Under the pieces are notes generated by a model that was not told where the DNA came from, searched no databases, and saw only the letters and a list, made by a program, of their open reading frames with translations. Shown in pieces: positions 16,126-26,143 of a stretch of DNA of 37,482 nucleotides. The stretch is from Cloacimonetes bacterium UBA3541. Its GTDB lineage: Bacteria > Cloacimonadota > Cloacimonadia > Cloacimonadales > Cloacimonadaceae. A program made the translations under genes and the position numbers. Where the stretch lies: assembly GCA_002376725.1 (NCBI GenBank), contig DFOM01000005.1, positions 1 through 37,482 on the forward strand, given 5' to 3'. Within the stretch, counting starts at the first letter, position 1; each line of letters opens with the position of its first letter.

Positions 16126-17355
16126 ATGAAAAAAAGTGCCGTTATAACCATCGGCAACGAAATTTTACTTGGTAAGACGCTGAATAGCAATCTGGCTTTT
16201 TTAGCTCAGGAATTAGCCAATTTAGGTCTTCCAGTAGATTATGCTGTAACAGTAAAAGATGAAGCAGCAGCTATTCACCAAGCTCTGAAACATTGCTGGA
16301 ATAAATATGATGTTGTCATCACTACTGGAGGTTTAGGACCTACCACCGATGATATAACTAAACAAGAAATAGCTTCCTTCTTCGGGAAAAAATTGACCTT
16401 TAATGCAGAAGTTTGGGAACAGGTGCAGCAAATTTTTGCCACCCGGAATATGCCAACTCCGGAAATAAATCGCAGTCAAGCAATGGTCCCGGAAGATTTT
16501 ATAGCTTTGAAAAATGAACGAGGTACTGCTCCTGGTTTATTCTATGAAGAAGGTGAAAAGAGCTTCTTTGCCTTTGCTGGTGTTCCGATGGAGATGAAAC
16601 ATATCTTCTTGACCCAGGCAAAACCAATCTTAGAAAAGAAATATGGAACTCAGGATAAAGTTATCCAAAAAACCATTCATACCTTTGGCATATCGGAATC
16701 TGCATTAGCAGAATTATTAACCGATTTCCAGCCACCGGAAAAAGTCAGTTTTGCCTGGCTTCCTCAAACTGGAAGAGTAGACCTTCGTTTTTATGGAACT
16801 GACTCTCAAGCTATAGAACAAGCTTTTAATGAATGCTATCCACAGATCAAACAATATGTCTGGGGATTTGATGAAGATACTCCAGTTAGTGTTTTACATC
16901 ACATTTTAAGAGAAAAGAAGTTATATCTTTCTGTGGCAGAATCCTGCACCGGAGGTCTCATCCAAAAAATGGTCACTGACCTGGCTGGCTCTTCCGATGT
17001 ATTTTTAGGTGGAGTGGTTAGTTATGCTAACGAATTAAAAATCAAAGTTTTAAAGGTAAAACCTGAAACCCTAAAGAATTTCGGTGCTGTTAGTGAAGAA
17101 TGTGCCGGTGAAATGGTTCAAGGAGTGAAAGAATTGACTGGTTCAGATCTAGCCATATCTACCACTGGAATTGCTGGTCCTGAAGGTGGAACTTCTGAAA
17201 AGCCAGTCGGAATGGTATGTTTCGGTTTTTCCGTTCTTAATGATATCTGGAGTAAAACTCATATTTTTAATGGAGATAGAGAACTTATTCGTTTACAAGC
17301 AGCTGAGTTTGCTCTTTTGAATTTAATTAGATATTTACAAGGGCACAAATTTTGA
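16126..17355 (+). CDS. cinA: CinA family protein (nicotinamide-nucleotide amidase plus MoCF domain)
   Basis: 409 residues, full length. The N-terminal MoCF-like domain starts ITIGNEILLGKTLNSN and has TTGGLGPTTDD; such domains in CinA act as ADP-ribose pyrophosphatase in NAD recycling in some species. The C-terminal PncC domain has AESCTGG (271-277), SYANELKIKVL and TTGIAGPEGGTSEKPVG, and deamidates nicotinamide mononucleotide. It abuts proS (start directly after the stop codon) and overlaps purD by 4 bases (TTGA), so it is co-translated with both. The competence role suggested by the historical name is not implied here. Confidence 0.95.
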   Translation: MKKSAVITIGNEILLGKTLNSNLAFLAQELANLGLPVDYAVTVKDEAAAIHQALKHCWNKYDVVITTGGLGPTTDDITKQEIASFFGKKLTFNAEVWEQVQQIFATRNMPTPEINRSQAMVPEDFIALKNERGTAPGLFYEEGEKSFFAFAGVPMEMKHIFLTQAKPILEKKYGTQDKVIQKTIHTFGISESALAELLTDFQPPEKVSFAWLPQTGRVDLRFYGTDSQAIEQAFNECYPQIKQYVWGFDEDTPVSVLHHILREKKLYLSVAESCTGGLIQKMVTDLAGSSDVFLGGVVSYANELKIKVLKVKPETLKNFGAVSEECAGEMVQGVKELTGSDLAISTTGIAGPEGGTSEKPVGMVCFGFSVLNDIWSKTHIFNGDRELIRLQAAEFALLNLIRYLQGHKF

Positions 17356-18578
17356 AGGTTTTGATTGTAGGCAGTGGAGGGCGTGAACATTCCTTAGCAG
17401 AAGCTTTTGCCAAGGATATAAACAAAAAGGACATCTATGTTGCTCCTGGGAATGGAGGCATTGCCTTAGACTACAAATGTTTACCTCTACGCAGCAAAGA
17501 AGAAATCGTTGAGTGGTGCAGAGAAAATCATCCTGACCTGGTAATGGTAGGACCGGAACAATATCTGGCAGAAGGATTATCCGATAGCCTTAATGAAGAA
17601 GGTATTTCTTGTATAGGTTCCTCTCAATCAGCAGCCAGAATTGAAAGCAGTAAAATTTTTGCTAAAACTCTAATGACTAAATATCACATTCCCACCGCTT
17701 CCTATGTAGCATTTGAGGATAAAGAGCAGGCTTTAGCTTATGTTCGCTACTTGGGTAAATATCCTCTGGTTATTAAAGCAGATGGTCTCGCAGCTGGAAA
17801 AGGAGTCATCATTGCAGATAATCAGAGCCAAGCTGAAAAAGCTGTTCATACTCTGGGAAACAAGGTAGTAGTAGAAGAATATTTGAAAGGATGGGAAGTG
17901 TCATTATTCGTTATTACGGATGGTAAGGATTTTAAGACCACCCTCTTTTCTCAGGACCATAAACAACTGGGAGAAAATGATACTGGACCAAATACGGGAG
18001 GAATGGGAGCTTTCTGTCCTGTAAAAGAAGCAGAACCTTATCGTAAACAAATAGAAAACCAGATAGTAGCGCCAATACTTGAAGGATTAAAAGCTGAAGG
18101 ATGTCCTTACAAAGGGTTCCTTTATTGTGGTTTGATTATAACTGACCAAGGTCCTAAAGTTTTGGAATTCAATTGTCGTCTGGGAGACCCTGAAACTCAA
18201 GCGATTCTTCCTTTACTACAAACTTCTTTTACCGATATCTGTTATGCAATAATAAATAATACAGTCTCAGATTTAAAACTGAAATGGAGTCCACAAAGTA
18301 GTGTTTGCGTGGTACTCGCTTCTCAAGGCTATCCTGGTTCTTTCTCAACAGGGTTTCCTATTACTGTGAAACCTTCTATCTCCAGTATGATTCGTTATGC
18401 AGGAGTGGAAAATAAAGATGGACAATTAGTGACTTCTGGAGGAAGGGTACTTTCTTTAGTAGCTCTTGGCAAGACTCTGGCAGAGGCACGAAAAAAAGTG
18501 TATAAAGATGTAAATCAAGTAGATTTTAATGGAAAATACTTCCGTAGAGATATTTCTTTACGAAAAAATAAGCTTTAA
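17352..18578 (+). CDS. purD: phosphoribosylamine-glycine ligase
   Basis: 408 residues from TTG 17352, which overlaps the cinA stop (TTGA); the first residues MKVLIVGSGGREHSLA are exactly the family start, so TTG is well supported. PurD makes glycinamide ribonucleotide, the second step of purine synthesis, from phosphoribosylamine, glycine and ATP. Visible: KADGLAAGKGV (142-152) of the ATP-grasp fold, QDHKQLGENDTGPNTGGMGAF, LEFNCRLGDPETQ. It is somewhat shorter than the E. coli enzyme. It uses PRPP-derived substrate, and the PRPP synthetase gene lies further downstream in the window. Confidence 0.97.
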   Translation: MKVLIVGSGGREHSLAEAFAKDINKKDIYVAPGNGGIALDYKCLPLRSKEEIVEWCRENHPDLVMVGPEQYLAEGLSDSLNEEGISCIGSSQSAARIESSKIFAKTLMTKYHIPTASYVAFEDKEQALAYVRYLGKYPLVIKADGLAAGKGVIIADNQSQAEKAVHTLGNKVVVEEYLKGWEVSLFVITDGKDFKTTLFSQDHKQLGENDTGPNTGGMGAFCPVKEAEPYRKQIENQIVAPILEGLKAEGCPYKGFLYCGLIITDQGPKVLEFNCRLGDPETQAILPLLQTSFTDICYAIINNTVSDLKLKWSPQSSVCVVLASQGYPGSFSTGFPITVKPSISSMIRYAGVENKDGQLVTSGGRVLSLVALGKTLAEARKKVYKDVNQVDFNGKYFRRDISLRKNKL

Positions 18579-18593
18579 GGTTAAGAGATATTT

Positions 18594-21500
18594 ATGAAGA
18601 AAATAGTTTTATCTTTGCTTTTAATTGTCCCCGCAATATTTATAGGGGCACAATCCGTGGTTATAAGTCAAAGTCCAAATGAAGTAATCTTTGAATTTAC
18701 TCTTCCTGAATACCAGATAGACTACTTGAATATAAATGGAATCACCTGGCAACAAATAGTTTCAGATGAAGGAACTGTTTTAGAAAAAGAAGGTTATCCG
18801 CAAGTATTATTCTTCAACGAAAATATAGCTATACCTATTGATGGAGATATCTCGGTTAAAGTATCTAATGTTACAAGCACCACTTTAAAAAATATAAACC
18901 TGAAACCGATAGAAAAATTAGTAGTCCAGGATAATAAAGTGGATTATCAATTTTATCAGGATACGAAAGCCTATAGAAGTAATCAACTTTATCCTCTAGA
19001 AATCGTTCAAGCAGGAAATAGTGCCTTCATCGGAGACCGCCGATTTGTCCCAGTTCATATTTTCCCTTATCAATACAGAGCAGCAACAAAAGAATTGATT
19101 GTTAATAGTAAGTTTAAAGTAGAAGTACGAATTCTGGGAAGTAAATCTGCCTCACCGAACTGGCAACTAAGTGAAAATCCTATTGACCAGGTTGGAGATT
19201 TCTTTTTCCTGAATAATGCCACTTCTAAAAGCTGGAGATTAGCTAAAGTAAAAGATAATAGCTATCAATCCCCGAAGAATGGTACAAGTACTGTCAATGA
19301 AATCCAGATTATTGTCAATCAGGAAGGAATTTATAAGGTCACCTATGAGCAATTGAAAGACTTTGTCCAGATTATGACCGATTCTTTACAGGTAGAAATG
19401 GCATGGGATATTGATAGTGTTGACCCGCGTCGCTTAGAATTAACCAGTGAAAAAGGTCCGGTTCCTATTCATTTTTATGGGGAATCTGATGGGCATTTTA
19501 ATAGAGGAGATTACTTTGAATTCTTTGGGGATCGCCATTATGGCGATACTTGCTATAATGATGATTACACAGATGAGAATGTTTATACTCTATATCTAAA
19601 ATCTGGATTAGGTGCTAGGATGGCAGTAGAAAATGGAGGTCTAGTCAATTCCAATCCTGCTCAATATATAGTCCCTGATGCCTATGAGCAGACCGTCCAT
19701 TTTGAACAACAATTAATAATGGATAAATTGGGACATAGCTGGTCAGATAGTAATCCCTCTTTTTATAAAGAGGATATCTGGTTCTGGCGAAGAATTAAAG
19801 CTCCAGATTTAGATGTTATTTCTTTCCCATTGCAATACCCAAAAGATAGTGTTATAAGAAGAGCACGAGCAAAAGTTTCTCTCTATGGTTTAACTTATTC
19901 TTCCCCTCTTGCCCCGGGACAATTTGACCATAATGCCACCGTAAGAATAAATCAGGCTATGATTAATACTCATAACTGGATCGGACAGACTGAACAAATC
20001 TTTGAAAATGATACACCTTTTGCCAATTCTTATCTTTATCACGGAACTAACAATATGTACATAAGTCTCTCAGGCAATACGGTATCTGGAACCTTTGAAC
20101 AAGTTTTACTGGACTATTTAGAACTCACTTACTGGCGTGAATATAGAACCAGTGAAGATAAAATAAAATTTACTAAACCATCAGACCGTCCTGCAGGATT
20201 ATATCAGTTTGAAATAAGTGGTTTTAGTAGTAATGATGTATCCGTTTATAAAATAGGCTCAAGTATCTTTAACAACCTACAAATAGAGCCATTTGCGGTT
20301 GGTGGAGCTGCTCCCTGGACCGTTTCTCTACAGGATAGTGTTTATTCTACCGATGTTGTTTATTACGCGGTCACGGAAAATAAAAAACTAACTCCATTAG
20401 AGTTTAGATTCAATCTGCCTTCAGACTTAAGAAACCCTGCAAATGCTGCAAATGTAATATTAGTAAGTAATAAAGAGTTACTTGAATCAGAAGGAGCAGA
20501 CCTCTTAGTTACCACCTGGGAAACAGATGGCTATGTTGTTGCGAAAGTTGATTATCAGGATATATTTGATGAATTTAATTATGGAATAAGGTCAGCTGAA
20601 AGTCTGAAAGAATTTTTTAGCTATGCTTATAATAATTGGTCTCCTCCACAGCTTAATTATGTTGTTTTATTAGGTGAAGGTATATATGATGAACGAGATA
20701 ATAGTCCTTCTCGTCAATATGCTTTAATTCCAGTTAAGAAAGTATGGACGGTAAATCATGGTGCCACAGCAAGTGATACTTGGTATGGAACAATAGTAGG
20801 AGATGACCCCATTCCGGACATTGTAATAAGTCGGATTAATGCCTGGAATCCAGAGCAAGTTCTTGCCTATGCACAAAAAGCCTATGACTATAGAAGTAAT
20901 CCACGGACAAATAGACTCTGGAATAATCATATTACCTTAAGTGCTGGAGGTACTATCGGCTCGGCTCAAAATACCTTTGCTCTTCAATCGGAACGCATAA
21001 GAAGAAAGAGTATTCCTCAGGATTATAGAGTAACCAGAGTTTATGGTTCTTCTCAGGGTGTCAGTCCACAGTATTATGGAAGTTCACCTCAATTAAAAGA
21101 AGCTATCAATACTGGAACTCAGTATCTACAATTTATGGGTCATGGTGGCTCTTATATCTGGGCTGATTACAATCTCTTAAACTTGAGTGATATTGCCACA
21201 TTAAATAATCAGACTCTTCCTATCGTGGTTAGTATGGCTTGCTATTGCTCAGCTTTTGATAATAGTGGATTAGGTTGTATCAGTGAGGTTTTCGTAATGC
21301 AGCCAAATAAGGGAGCTATTGCCACTTTTGGTTTCACTGGTTTAAGCTATGAATACTCTGATGAAGCATGGTCCTTAGCATTAACTGAAGCAATCTATAA
21401 ACATAACTTCCCCACTTTAGGGCAAGCTTATCAATACGCTTTAGCCAAGTTTACTGGTTCAAGTGGAAACCTGGGAATAACCTATGCTTTAACTTATGGA

Positions 21501-23612
21501 GCTACTCTATTAGGTGACCCCTTAATTAACTTGAAAAAACCTATTACCAATATATCCGTTAATGCAGATGCACAAATTCTAATGCCAGGTGATGCTTTGA
21601 TCGTTAGAGCCCAATTTCCTCAGGATGTTATTGCAGCAAGGCTATACATCCAAAATAATGATGAAATCACTGTAAATATACCCTATGATTTACCCGTAAT
21701 AAATGGTAGCTACACTGCTGACTATATTATTCCAACAGAAATCCAACCTCCTTATTCCCGAAATATTTTCTTAGCCGGATATTCTGAAACGGATGAATAT
21801 ATTGGCAGATCTGTTTTTGGAGTTGGTCGTGCAGCTATAAACCATTTTAAAACTATCCCAGAAAATCCTGCCTGGAACGATTCTCTTTCTTTTATCGCAA
21901 AGTTATTCAGCAATGAAGATCTGCTTTCTATAAAAGCAACAGTATGTATTGATAGCACCTCTTTGGGAGCTACCTGGTTAGACTTACCTATGCAAGCTCA
22001 TCCCACAATAGAAAATGCTTATATAACTATCAATAAATTACCACCTCAATCGCCAGGAAAAGAATATTTCTTCAAATATATTATAACTACAGATAGCGGT
22101 AATTATGAATCTGTGCTATATAGTTATTTAACCCGATTACCAGATCTATATTTGAAAGATATTAAGCTGGAAACAACAAATTCTGAGCAAAAACTGAAAG
22201 TTCTAGTCCAAAATATTGGGAATGCCACTTCTTTAACCACAGACATAAAACTTTACAGTGAAACCCCTAACAGTTCGGAAACACCGGTTAATACTATGGA
22301 TTTGCTGCCACTGGAAGTTAATGAAGAATACTGGGTCATCTTCTCTTTAGAAGACCTTCCTCAGGCAAATATAGGAACAATAACCTTAAAAGTAAAAGTT
22401 AATGTATCTGGAACTTTCCCCGAATCTCACATAAACTATAATACTAGCAATGTTATCTCATTAACTACCAGCTTCAACTATTATACCGTCACGAATATAG
22501 GTTCTGTTATTCAAAGTGTTGACCAAAATATAAACTGTGAAATACCACCAAATCTTGTTCCGAATGGACAAAATTCTATTTTCTATATTAATAGTCTGGG
22601 AACTTTTACAGCAAATAGTCAACCAGATATCTATCCTATACAATTGAGAAGTTACGATAGTTCTCCCTCTGTTCCTGCTTCCAATGCATATGAGATTGGA
22701 ACGCTGGATACGGCTCTGGTAGACTCCACCGGTACCTTTATAAATGATAAAAAGATAAAGCTAACCTTTTTCTATAGTAGTGATGACCCTGAAACACAGA
22801 ATCTTGAAACGGAAAATTCTTATAAAATCTATCGCTGGGAAGATTCAGGAAAGAAATGGATATTACAAGGAGGAAATATTTCCTCAGCAGAAGATAAGGT
22901 CAATTTTGAAGTTAGAAAAACAGGTATCTATACCATTTATCGGAATTGTGACCGGATAAGGCCTTCAATAGATATTAATGTGCAAGAACAAGAATTCACC
23001 GTCGGTGGATATATATCAGGAACGGGTACAATATCGCTATTACTGAGCGATGGCAATGGAATTGATGTGTTTGATAATTCTGTTCAACTTTATCTTAATG
23101 GAAATAAAGTCCCCCAAGAAGACTACACCATCACTATCAACTCAGATGACCTAAATAGAATTCCCATAAAATATCAGCTAAATTTAAGTAAGGGCACCTA
23201 TACGCTGGTTATAGATTGTCAGGATGTAAACGGTAATTTCAATACTCGTGAAGCTCAATTCTTTGTAAGTAATACCTTTGACATAAAAAATATTGGCAAT
23301 TATCCTAATCCGGTTTTAGGTGTCACAGAAGATCCTAAAAATCAGGGTAGAACTCGTTTTACCTATGTATTAACTGATGATGCAGATGAAGTGACGATAA
23401 AAGTTTATACAGTAGCAGGTCGTCTAGTAAAGACCTTTAAAAATCTTCCTACTGGAGTAGGATACCATGAGTATCCAAGAACAGTGTATGGATGGGATTG
23501 TAAAGATGAATTTGGCTATTATCTGGCTAATGGAGTGTATTTCTACAAAGTTATAGCCAAGAAAGGAAATAAAAAGATTGAAAAAACGATGAAGATGGCT
23601 ATTTTAAAATAG
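18594..23612 (+). CDS. PorU-like C25 (gingipain-family) protease with FlgD/type IX-like sorting tail
   Basis: 1672 residues. A signal peptide (about 1-19, ending IGAQ) is followed by a gingipain-type propeptide-like region (about 20-200), beta-rich domains, then the C25 core about 650-990: VVLLGEG (about 690), GDDPIPDIVISRI (about 735-747), catalytic His850 in MGHGG and Cys883 in SMACYCSAFD, followed by PNKGAIATFGFTG. The A-C-x-x-S-x-F-D arrangement resembles PorU (T-C-E-F-S-R-F-D) more than the arginine gingipains. A CARDB-like domain lies at about 1180-1290, and the C-terminal about 105 residues (from NIGNYPNPVLG, 1565) form a FlgD-like/type IX C-terminal domain ending GVYFYK...MAILK. In Bacteroidota PorU cleaves cargo tails and attaches cargo to the surface with PorV. 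The PorV-like gene follows 8 bases later. It might also be an exported protease rather than the sortase itself. Confidence 0.85.
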   Translation: MKKIVLSLLLIVPAIFIGAQSVVISQSPNEVIFEFTLPEYQIDYLNINGITWQQIVSDEGTVLEKEGYPQVLFFNENIAIPIDGDISVKVSNVTSTTLKNINLKPIEKLVVQDNKVDYQFYQDTKAYRSNQLYPLEIVQAGNSAFIGDRRFVPVHIFPYQYRAATKELIVNSKFKVEVRILGSKSASPNWQLSENPIDQVGDFFFLNNATSKSWRLAKVKDNSYQSPKNGTSTVNEIQIIVNQEGIYKVTYEQLKDFVQIMTDSLQVEMAWDIDSVDPRRLELTSEKGPVPIHFYGESDGHFNRGDYFEFFGDRHYGDTCYNDDYTDENVYTLYLKSGLGARMAVENGGLVNSNPAQYIVPDAYEQTVHFEQQLIMDKLGHSWSDSNPSFYKEDIWFWRRIKAPDLDVISFPLQYPKDSVIRRARAKVSLYGLTYSSPLAPGQFDHNATVRINQAMINTHNWIGQTEQIFENDTPFANSYLYHGTNNMYISLSGNTVSGTFEQVLLDYLELTYWREYRTSEDKIKFTKPSDRPAGLYQFEISGFSSNDVSVYKIGSSIFNNLQIEPFAVGGAAPWTVSLQDSVYSTDVVYYAVTENKKLTPLEFRFNLPSDLRNPANAANVILVSNKELLESEGADLLVTTWETDGYVVAKVDYQDIFDEFNYGIRSAESLKEFFSYAYNNWSPPQLNYVVLLGEGIYDERDNSPSRQYALIPVKKVWTVNHGATASDTWYGTIVGDDPIPDIVISRINAWNPEQVLAYAQKAYDYRSNPRTNRLWNNHITLSAGGTIGSAQNTFALQSERIRRKSIPQDYRVTRVYGSSQGVSPQYYGSSPQLKEAINTGTQYLQFMGHGGSYIWADYNLLNLSDIATLNNQTLPIVVSMACYCSAFDNSGLGCISEVFVMQPNKGAIATFGFTGLSYEYSDEAWSLALTEAIYKHNFPTLGQAYQYALAKFTGSSGNLGITYALTYGATLLGDPLINLKKPITNISVNADAQILMPGDALIVRAQFPQDVIAARLYIQNNDEITVNIPYDLPVINGSYTADYIIPTEIQPPYSRNIFLAGYSETDEYIGRSVFGVGRAAINHFKTIPENPAWNDSLSFIAKLFSNEDLLSIKATVCIDSTSLGATWLDLPMQAHPTIENAYITINKLPPQSPGKEYFFKYIITTDSGNYESVLYSYLTRLPDLYLKDIKLETTNSEQKLKVLVQNIGNATSLTTDIKLYSETPNSSETPVNTMDLLPLEVNEEYWVIFSLEDLPQANIGTITLKVKVNVSGTFPESHINYNTSNVISLTTSFNYYTVTNIGSVIQSVDQNINCEIPPNLVPNGQNSIFYINSLGTFTANSQPDIYPIQLRSYDSSPSVPASNAYEIGTLDTALVDSTGTFINDKKIKLTFFYSSDDPETQNLETENSYKIYRWEDSGKKWILQGGNISSAEDKVNFEVRKTGIYTIYRNCDRIRPSIDINVQEQEFTVGGYISGTGTISLLLSDGNGIDVFDNSVQLYLNGNKVPQEDYTITINSDDLNRIPIKYQLNLSKGTYTLVIDCQDVNGNFNTREAQFFVSNTFDIKNIGNYPNPVLGVTEDPKNQGRTRFTYVLTDDADEVTIKVYTVAGRLVKTFKNLPTGVGYHEYPRTVYGWDCKDEFGYYLANGVYFYKVIAKKGNKKIEKTMKMAILK

Positions 23613-23620
23613 GTGTAGAT

Positions 23621-24637
23621 ATGAAAAAGACTTTCTGGATGTTAATCCTTATAATCGTTTTAGCTCTACCTTTAAATGCAGGTCGTTATGCTGGTGACTT
23701 TATGATGATAGGTTCAGGTGTGCGTCCTTTAGGAATGGGGGGTGCTTTCGTTTCTTTAGCAGATGATGGCTCTGCTATTTACTGGAATCCAGCAGGAATA
23801 TCACAAATCAAAAAATCTGAGGTTACGGCTATGCATGCATTTTTGTATAACGGTTTAGCCTCTTATGACCATATAACCTTTTGCCAGCCATTGCCTAGTG
23901 ATGTAACTATCGGAATAAATGTCACCCGCTTAACTATTAATGATATACCCCTATTTAAAGAATCTTACTTAATCGGAACTAATGTAGATCAGAGGATAAA
24001 CAACAGTGCCTATCAATTACCCGGAATTCCAGATGGAAAATTTAAAAGTACTGATGACCTCTATCAATTTGCCTTTGCTAAACACATTCATTATGATTTA
24101 AATCTAGGCTGGTTATTTTTTGCTATCCCTATAGATTTTTATGCCGGAGGAAATATTAAGTTCATTAATAGAAAAATTATGGATAATGTGGGTTCTGGAA
24201 CTGGTATTGATTTTGGTATGAAATTTAAAACCGATATGGCAGTATTATTTGATTGGGAAGCATTAGGAAATTTGGATATAGGAGTAAACTTCCAGGATAT
24301 TTCTGGAACTCAAATAAGCTGGGATACTCCTTCACAAACTGGACATAGTGACGAGGTATTATACAATACAAAATTAGGACTTGCAATAACCCAACCTATT
24401 CCCAAGATTGATTCAGAACTTATTCTGGCATATGATTATGATTATGTTTACAAAGGTTGTAACCATTTGGGCACTCAGTTTTCCTATAAAAATTTGGGTA
24501 GCTTGAGATTGGGATATTATGATTCCAACTTCACCTGTGGTGCAACGATTAATGTCTATGGTGTTTATCTGGACTACGCTTTGGTCACTAATCCTGTTGG
24601 CATAACCAATAGAATTGGACTGAGGGTAAGCTTTTAG
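23621..24637 (+). CDS. PorV/PorQ family outer-membrane beta-barrel protein
   Basis: 338 residues with a clear signal peptide (cleavage after LNA, about residue 20). The mature N-terminus has the family hallmark GSGVRPLGMGGAFVSLADDGSA followed by YWNPAGI, shared by PorV/PorQ and related FadL-like barrels. The remainder alternates hydrophobic and polar residues, as in a transmembrane beta-barrel, and the last residue is Phe (RVSF), typical of BamA substrates. In type IX systems PorV is the shuttle that carries cargo to the PorU sortase. It lies 8 bases after the C25 gene. Many genomes hold several family members, so an equivalent role is an inference from adjacency. Confidence 0.85.
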   Translation: MKKTFWMLILIIVLALPLNAGRYAGDFMMIGSGVRPLGMGGAFVSLADDGSAIYWNPAGISQIKKSEVTAMHAFLYNGLASYDHITFCQPLPSDVTIGINVTRLTINDIPLFKESYLIGTNVDQRINNSAYQLPGIPDGKFKSTDDLYQFAFAKHIHYDLNLGWLFFAIPIDFYAGGNIKFINRKIMDNVGSGTGIDFGMKFKTDMAVLFDWEALGNLDIGVNFQDISGTQISWDTPSQTGHSDEVLYNTKLGLAITQPIPKIDSELILAYDYDYVYKGCNHLGTQFSYKNLGSLRLGYYDSNFTCGATINVYGVYLDYALVTNPVGITNRIGLRVSF

Positions 24638-24648
24638 TGGAGATAAAA

Positions 24649-25425
24649 ATGAAGAAAAATATGCTTTTGTTTTTTATTATAGCAGCTATTATCTTAACCG
24701 GATGCTCTGGAAAAGATGAAAGTGAAAAAGACAAGATTCCACCCATACCACCGGATTTGATTCATCATTTAGGAGATACGGGTGATCCACCAGTAGATTA
24801 TGAGGGACAATCTGTTGTTCTTAATGAGGATAATAATGGTATTGATGCAGTTCCCGATGGAGATTGGATTAGAGTTCTATGGGCTCCATTTAAAGACCTA
24901 GATTTAAGCCATATAAAAGTTTTCCGTTTTAGCAGTTTTAATCCTGACCCTGTCTTTATGGATTCAATATCCGCATCAGCACATTATTATCTAGATACAG
25001 ATAACAATCTAATAGAACGAGTGTGGTATTCATACTTTATTGACCTGATTGATTTAGCTGGAAATGTGTCTCGCTCTGATACCACTTCCTATGCTCTTTT
25101 ACCTAAAAGTATGCTCATATCTCCAGCAGATAACTCTCTAGTATCGCCTTATGATATGAGTTTCCAGTGGCAGCGCATAGGTAGTGTAGGTAAATTTAGA
25201 ATTGTGTTTTTTGATGAGTATTACAATTATGTCTGGCACGAAGATATCACTACCAACTTAGAAAATGAGTATTTTGAGGTCCTAGATTTTCCCGTAAATA
25301 TAGCTCAACAATATGCTGGACAAAGTTTGAGATGGCGAGTAGATTCCTTTGAATATGATGCAGATAAAGAAGAATATATGGGTTCAGAATCAAATGAGAG
25401 AATTATTCATATTAGACAACCCTAA
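24649..25425 (+). CDS. lipoprotein of unknown function, fibronectin-like
   Basis: 258 residues from ATG 24649; an in-frame GTG at 24637 overlaps the previous stop, but GGAG lies 6 bases before the ATG and the signal peptide starts there (MKKNMLL). The lipobox is LTGC (Cys19). After a charged/proline linker (KDKIPPIPPD) come two beta-sandwich-like parts: WIRVLWAPFKDLDLSHIKVFR... and SPADNSLVSPYDMSFQWQRIG ... LRWRVDSFEY, which read like fibronectin-III-type repeats. Third gene after the C25 protease and PorV-like barrel, so it may be part of the same surface complex. No family assigned. A weak hairpin covers its stop codon. Confidence 0.8.
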   Translation: MKKNMLLFFIIAAIILTGCSGKDESEKDKIPPIPPDLIHHLGDTGDPPVDYEGQSVVLNEDNNGIDAVPDGDWIRVLWAPFKDLDLSHIKVFRFSSFNPDPVFMDSISASAHYYLDTDNNLIERVWYSYFIDLIDLAGNVSRSDTTSYALLPKSMLISPADNSLVSPYDMSFQWQRIGSVGKFRIVFFDEYYNYVWHEDITTNLENEYFEVLDFPVNIAQQYAGQSLRWRVDSFEYDADKEEYMGSESNERIIHIRQP

Positions 25426-25445
25426 CCCTATTAGCTTTGGGTTGT
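25416..25445 (+). terminator. weak terminator-like hairpin
   Basis: ACAACCC (25416-25422) pairs with GGGTTGT (25439-25445) over a 16-base loop, spanning the lipoprotein stop codon. No U-tract follows directly, so termination strength is doubtful, but its place before a good promoter fits an operon boundary. Confidence 0.35.
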
Positions 25446-25502
25446 ATTAACGGAGTTTTAAATTTATAAGATTATGTTATACAATACAGTTAATATTTTA
25501 TC

Positions 25503-25530
25503 TTGACATAAAACATTAAATAAAGATAAT
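25503..25530 (+). promoter_or_regulatory. sigma-70-type promoter before the SLBB/kinase operon
   Basis: TTGACA (25503-25508) is perfect and is followed by a 16-base spacer and GATAAT (25525-25530, five of six). Transcription would start close to 25537, leaving a leader of about 20 bases before the TTG start at 25559. It could drive the whole run to ffh. Confidence 0.65.
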
Positions 25531-25558
25531 AAACTAAATTCGTATAAATGAGGCTAAA

Positions 25559-26134
25559 TTGAAGAAAATACTGCTCTTAATTATAATCACTAGTCTTACA
25601 ATATTAGCTTTTGCTCAAGCAGGGAATGTAGTCATTACTTCAACTAGCACCTCTGCTTATTCCTATGAGGGAACCGGAGCAGGAGCGCAAAAATTGAAAA
25701 TGAATGTTTATATCCTCGGTAGGGTCAATAAACCTGGACTATATTTAGTACCCGATGATACAGATTTCCCTACTTTATTGGCTTTAGCTGGAGGTCCAGC
25801 AGAAGATGCAAAGCTTTCCAAAATCCGTATTATTAGACCAGTAAACCCTACTTTAGATGTGGAAACTGAACCAGAAGTTATCTGGTTGGATTTCAAAAAA
25901 TATATGGATACCGCGGATAATAAATATCTTGCTACGAAGACCATAAAAACAAAGGTTATAGATGAAGAAACAGGTGAAGAAATAGAGCATACTGTTTATG
26001 ATTTGCGTTTACAACCTGGAGATACTGTTGTGGTCTCAGGCACAATCTTTTATGCCTTTGATAGAATAGCAGATTTTCTCTCCAAAGTTGCTATCGCACT
26101 TAGTGTTTATAACTTAATAGCCAATATTAAGTAG
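25559..26134 (+). CDS. SLBB-domain polysaccharide export protein (short)
   Basis: 191 residues from TTG 25559 with GAGG 6 bases upstream; a nearby ATG at 25548 is out of frame and stops after four codons, so TTG is the start. A signal peptide ends near FAQ (about 20). The SLBB domain follows (KMNVYILGRVNKPGLYLVPDDTDFPTLLALAGGPAEDA), with LRLQPGDTVVV later. The Poly_export (Wza N-terminal) domain is missing, so it is not a full Wza. A hydrophobic C-terminal stretch (DFLSKVAIALSVYNLIANI) may anchor it. The neighbouring Wzc-type kinase indicates exopolysaccharide or capsule export; it may work as periplasmic adaptor. Confidence 0.85.
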   Translation: MKKILLLIIITSLTILAFAQAGNVVITSTSTSAYSYEGTGAGAQKLKMNVYILGRVNKPGLYLVPDDTDFPTLLALAGGPAEDAKLSKIRIIRPVNPTLDVETEPEVIWLDFKKYMDTADNKYLATKTIKTKVIDEETGEEIEHTVYDLRLQPGDTVVVSGTIFYAFDRIADFLSKVAIALSVYNLIANIK

Positions 26135-26143
26135 GTAATAAGT

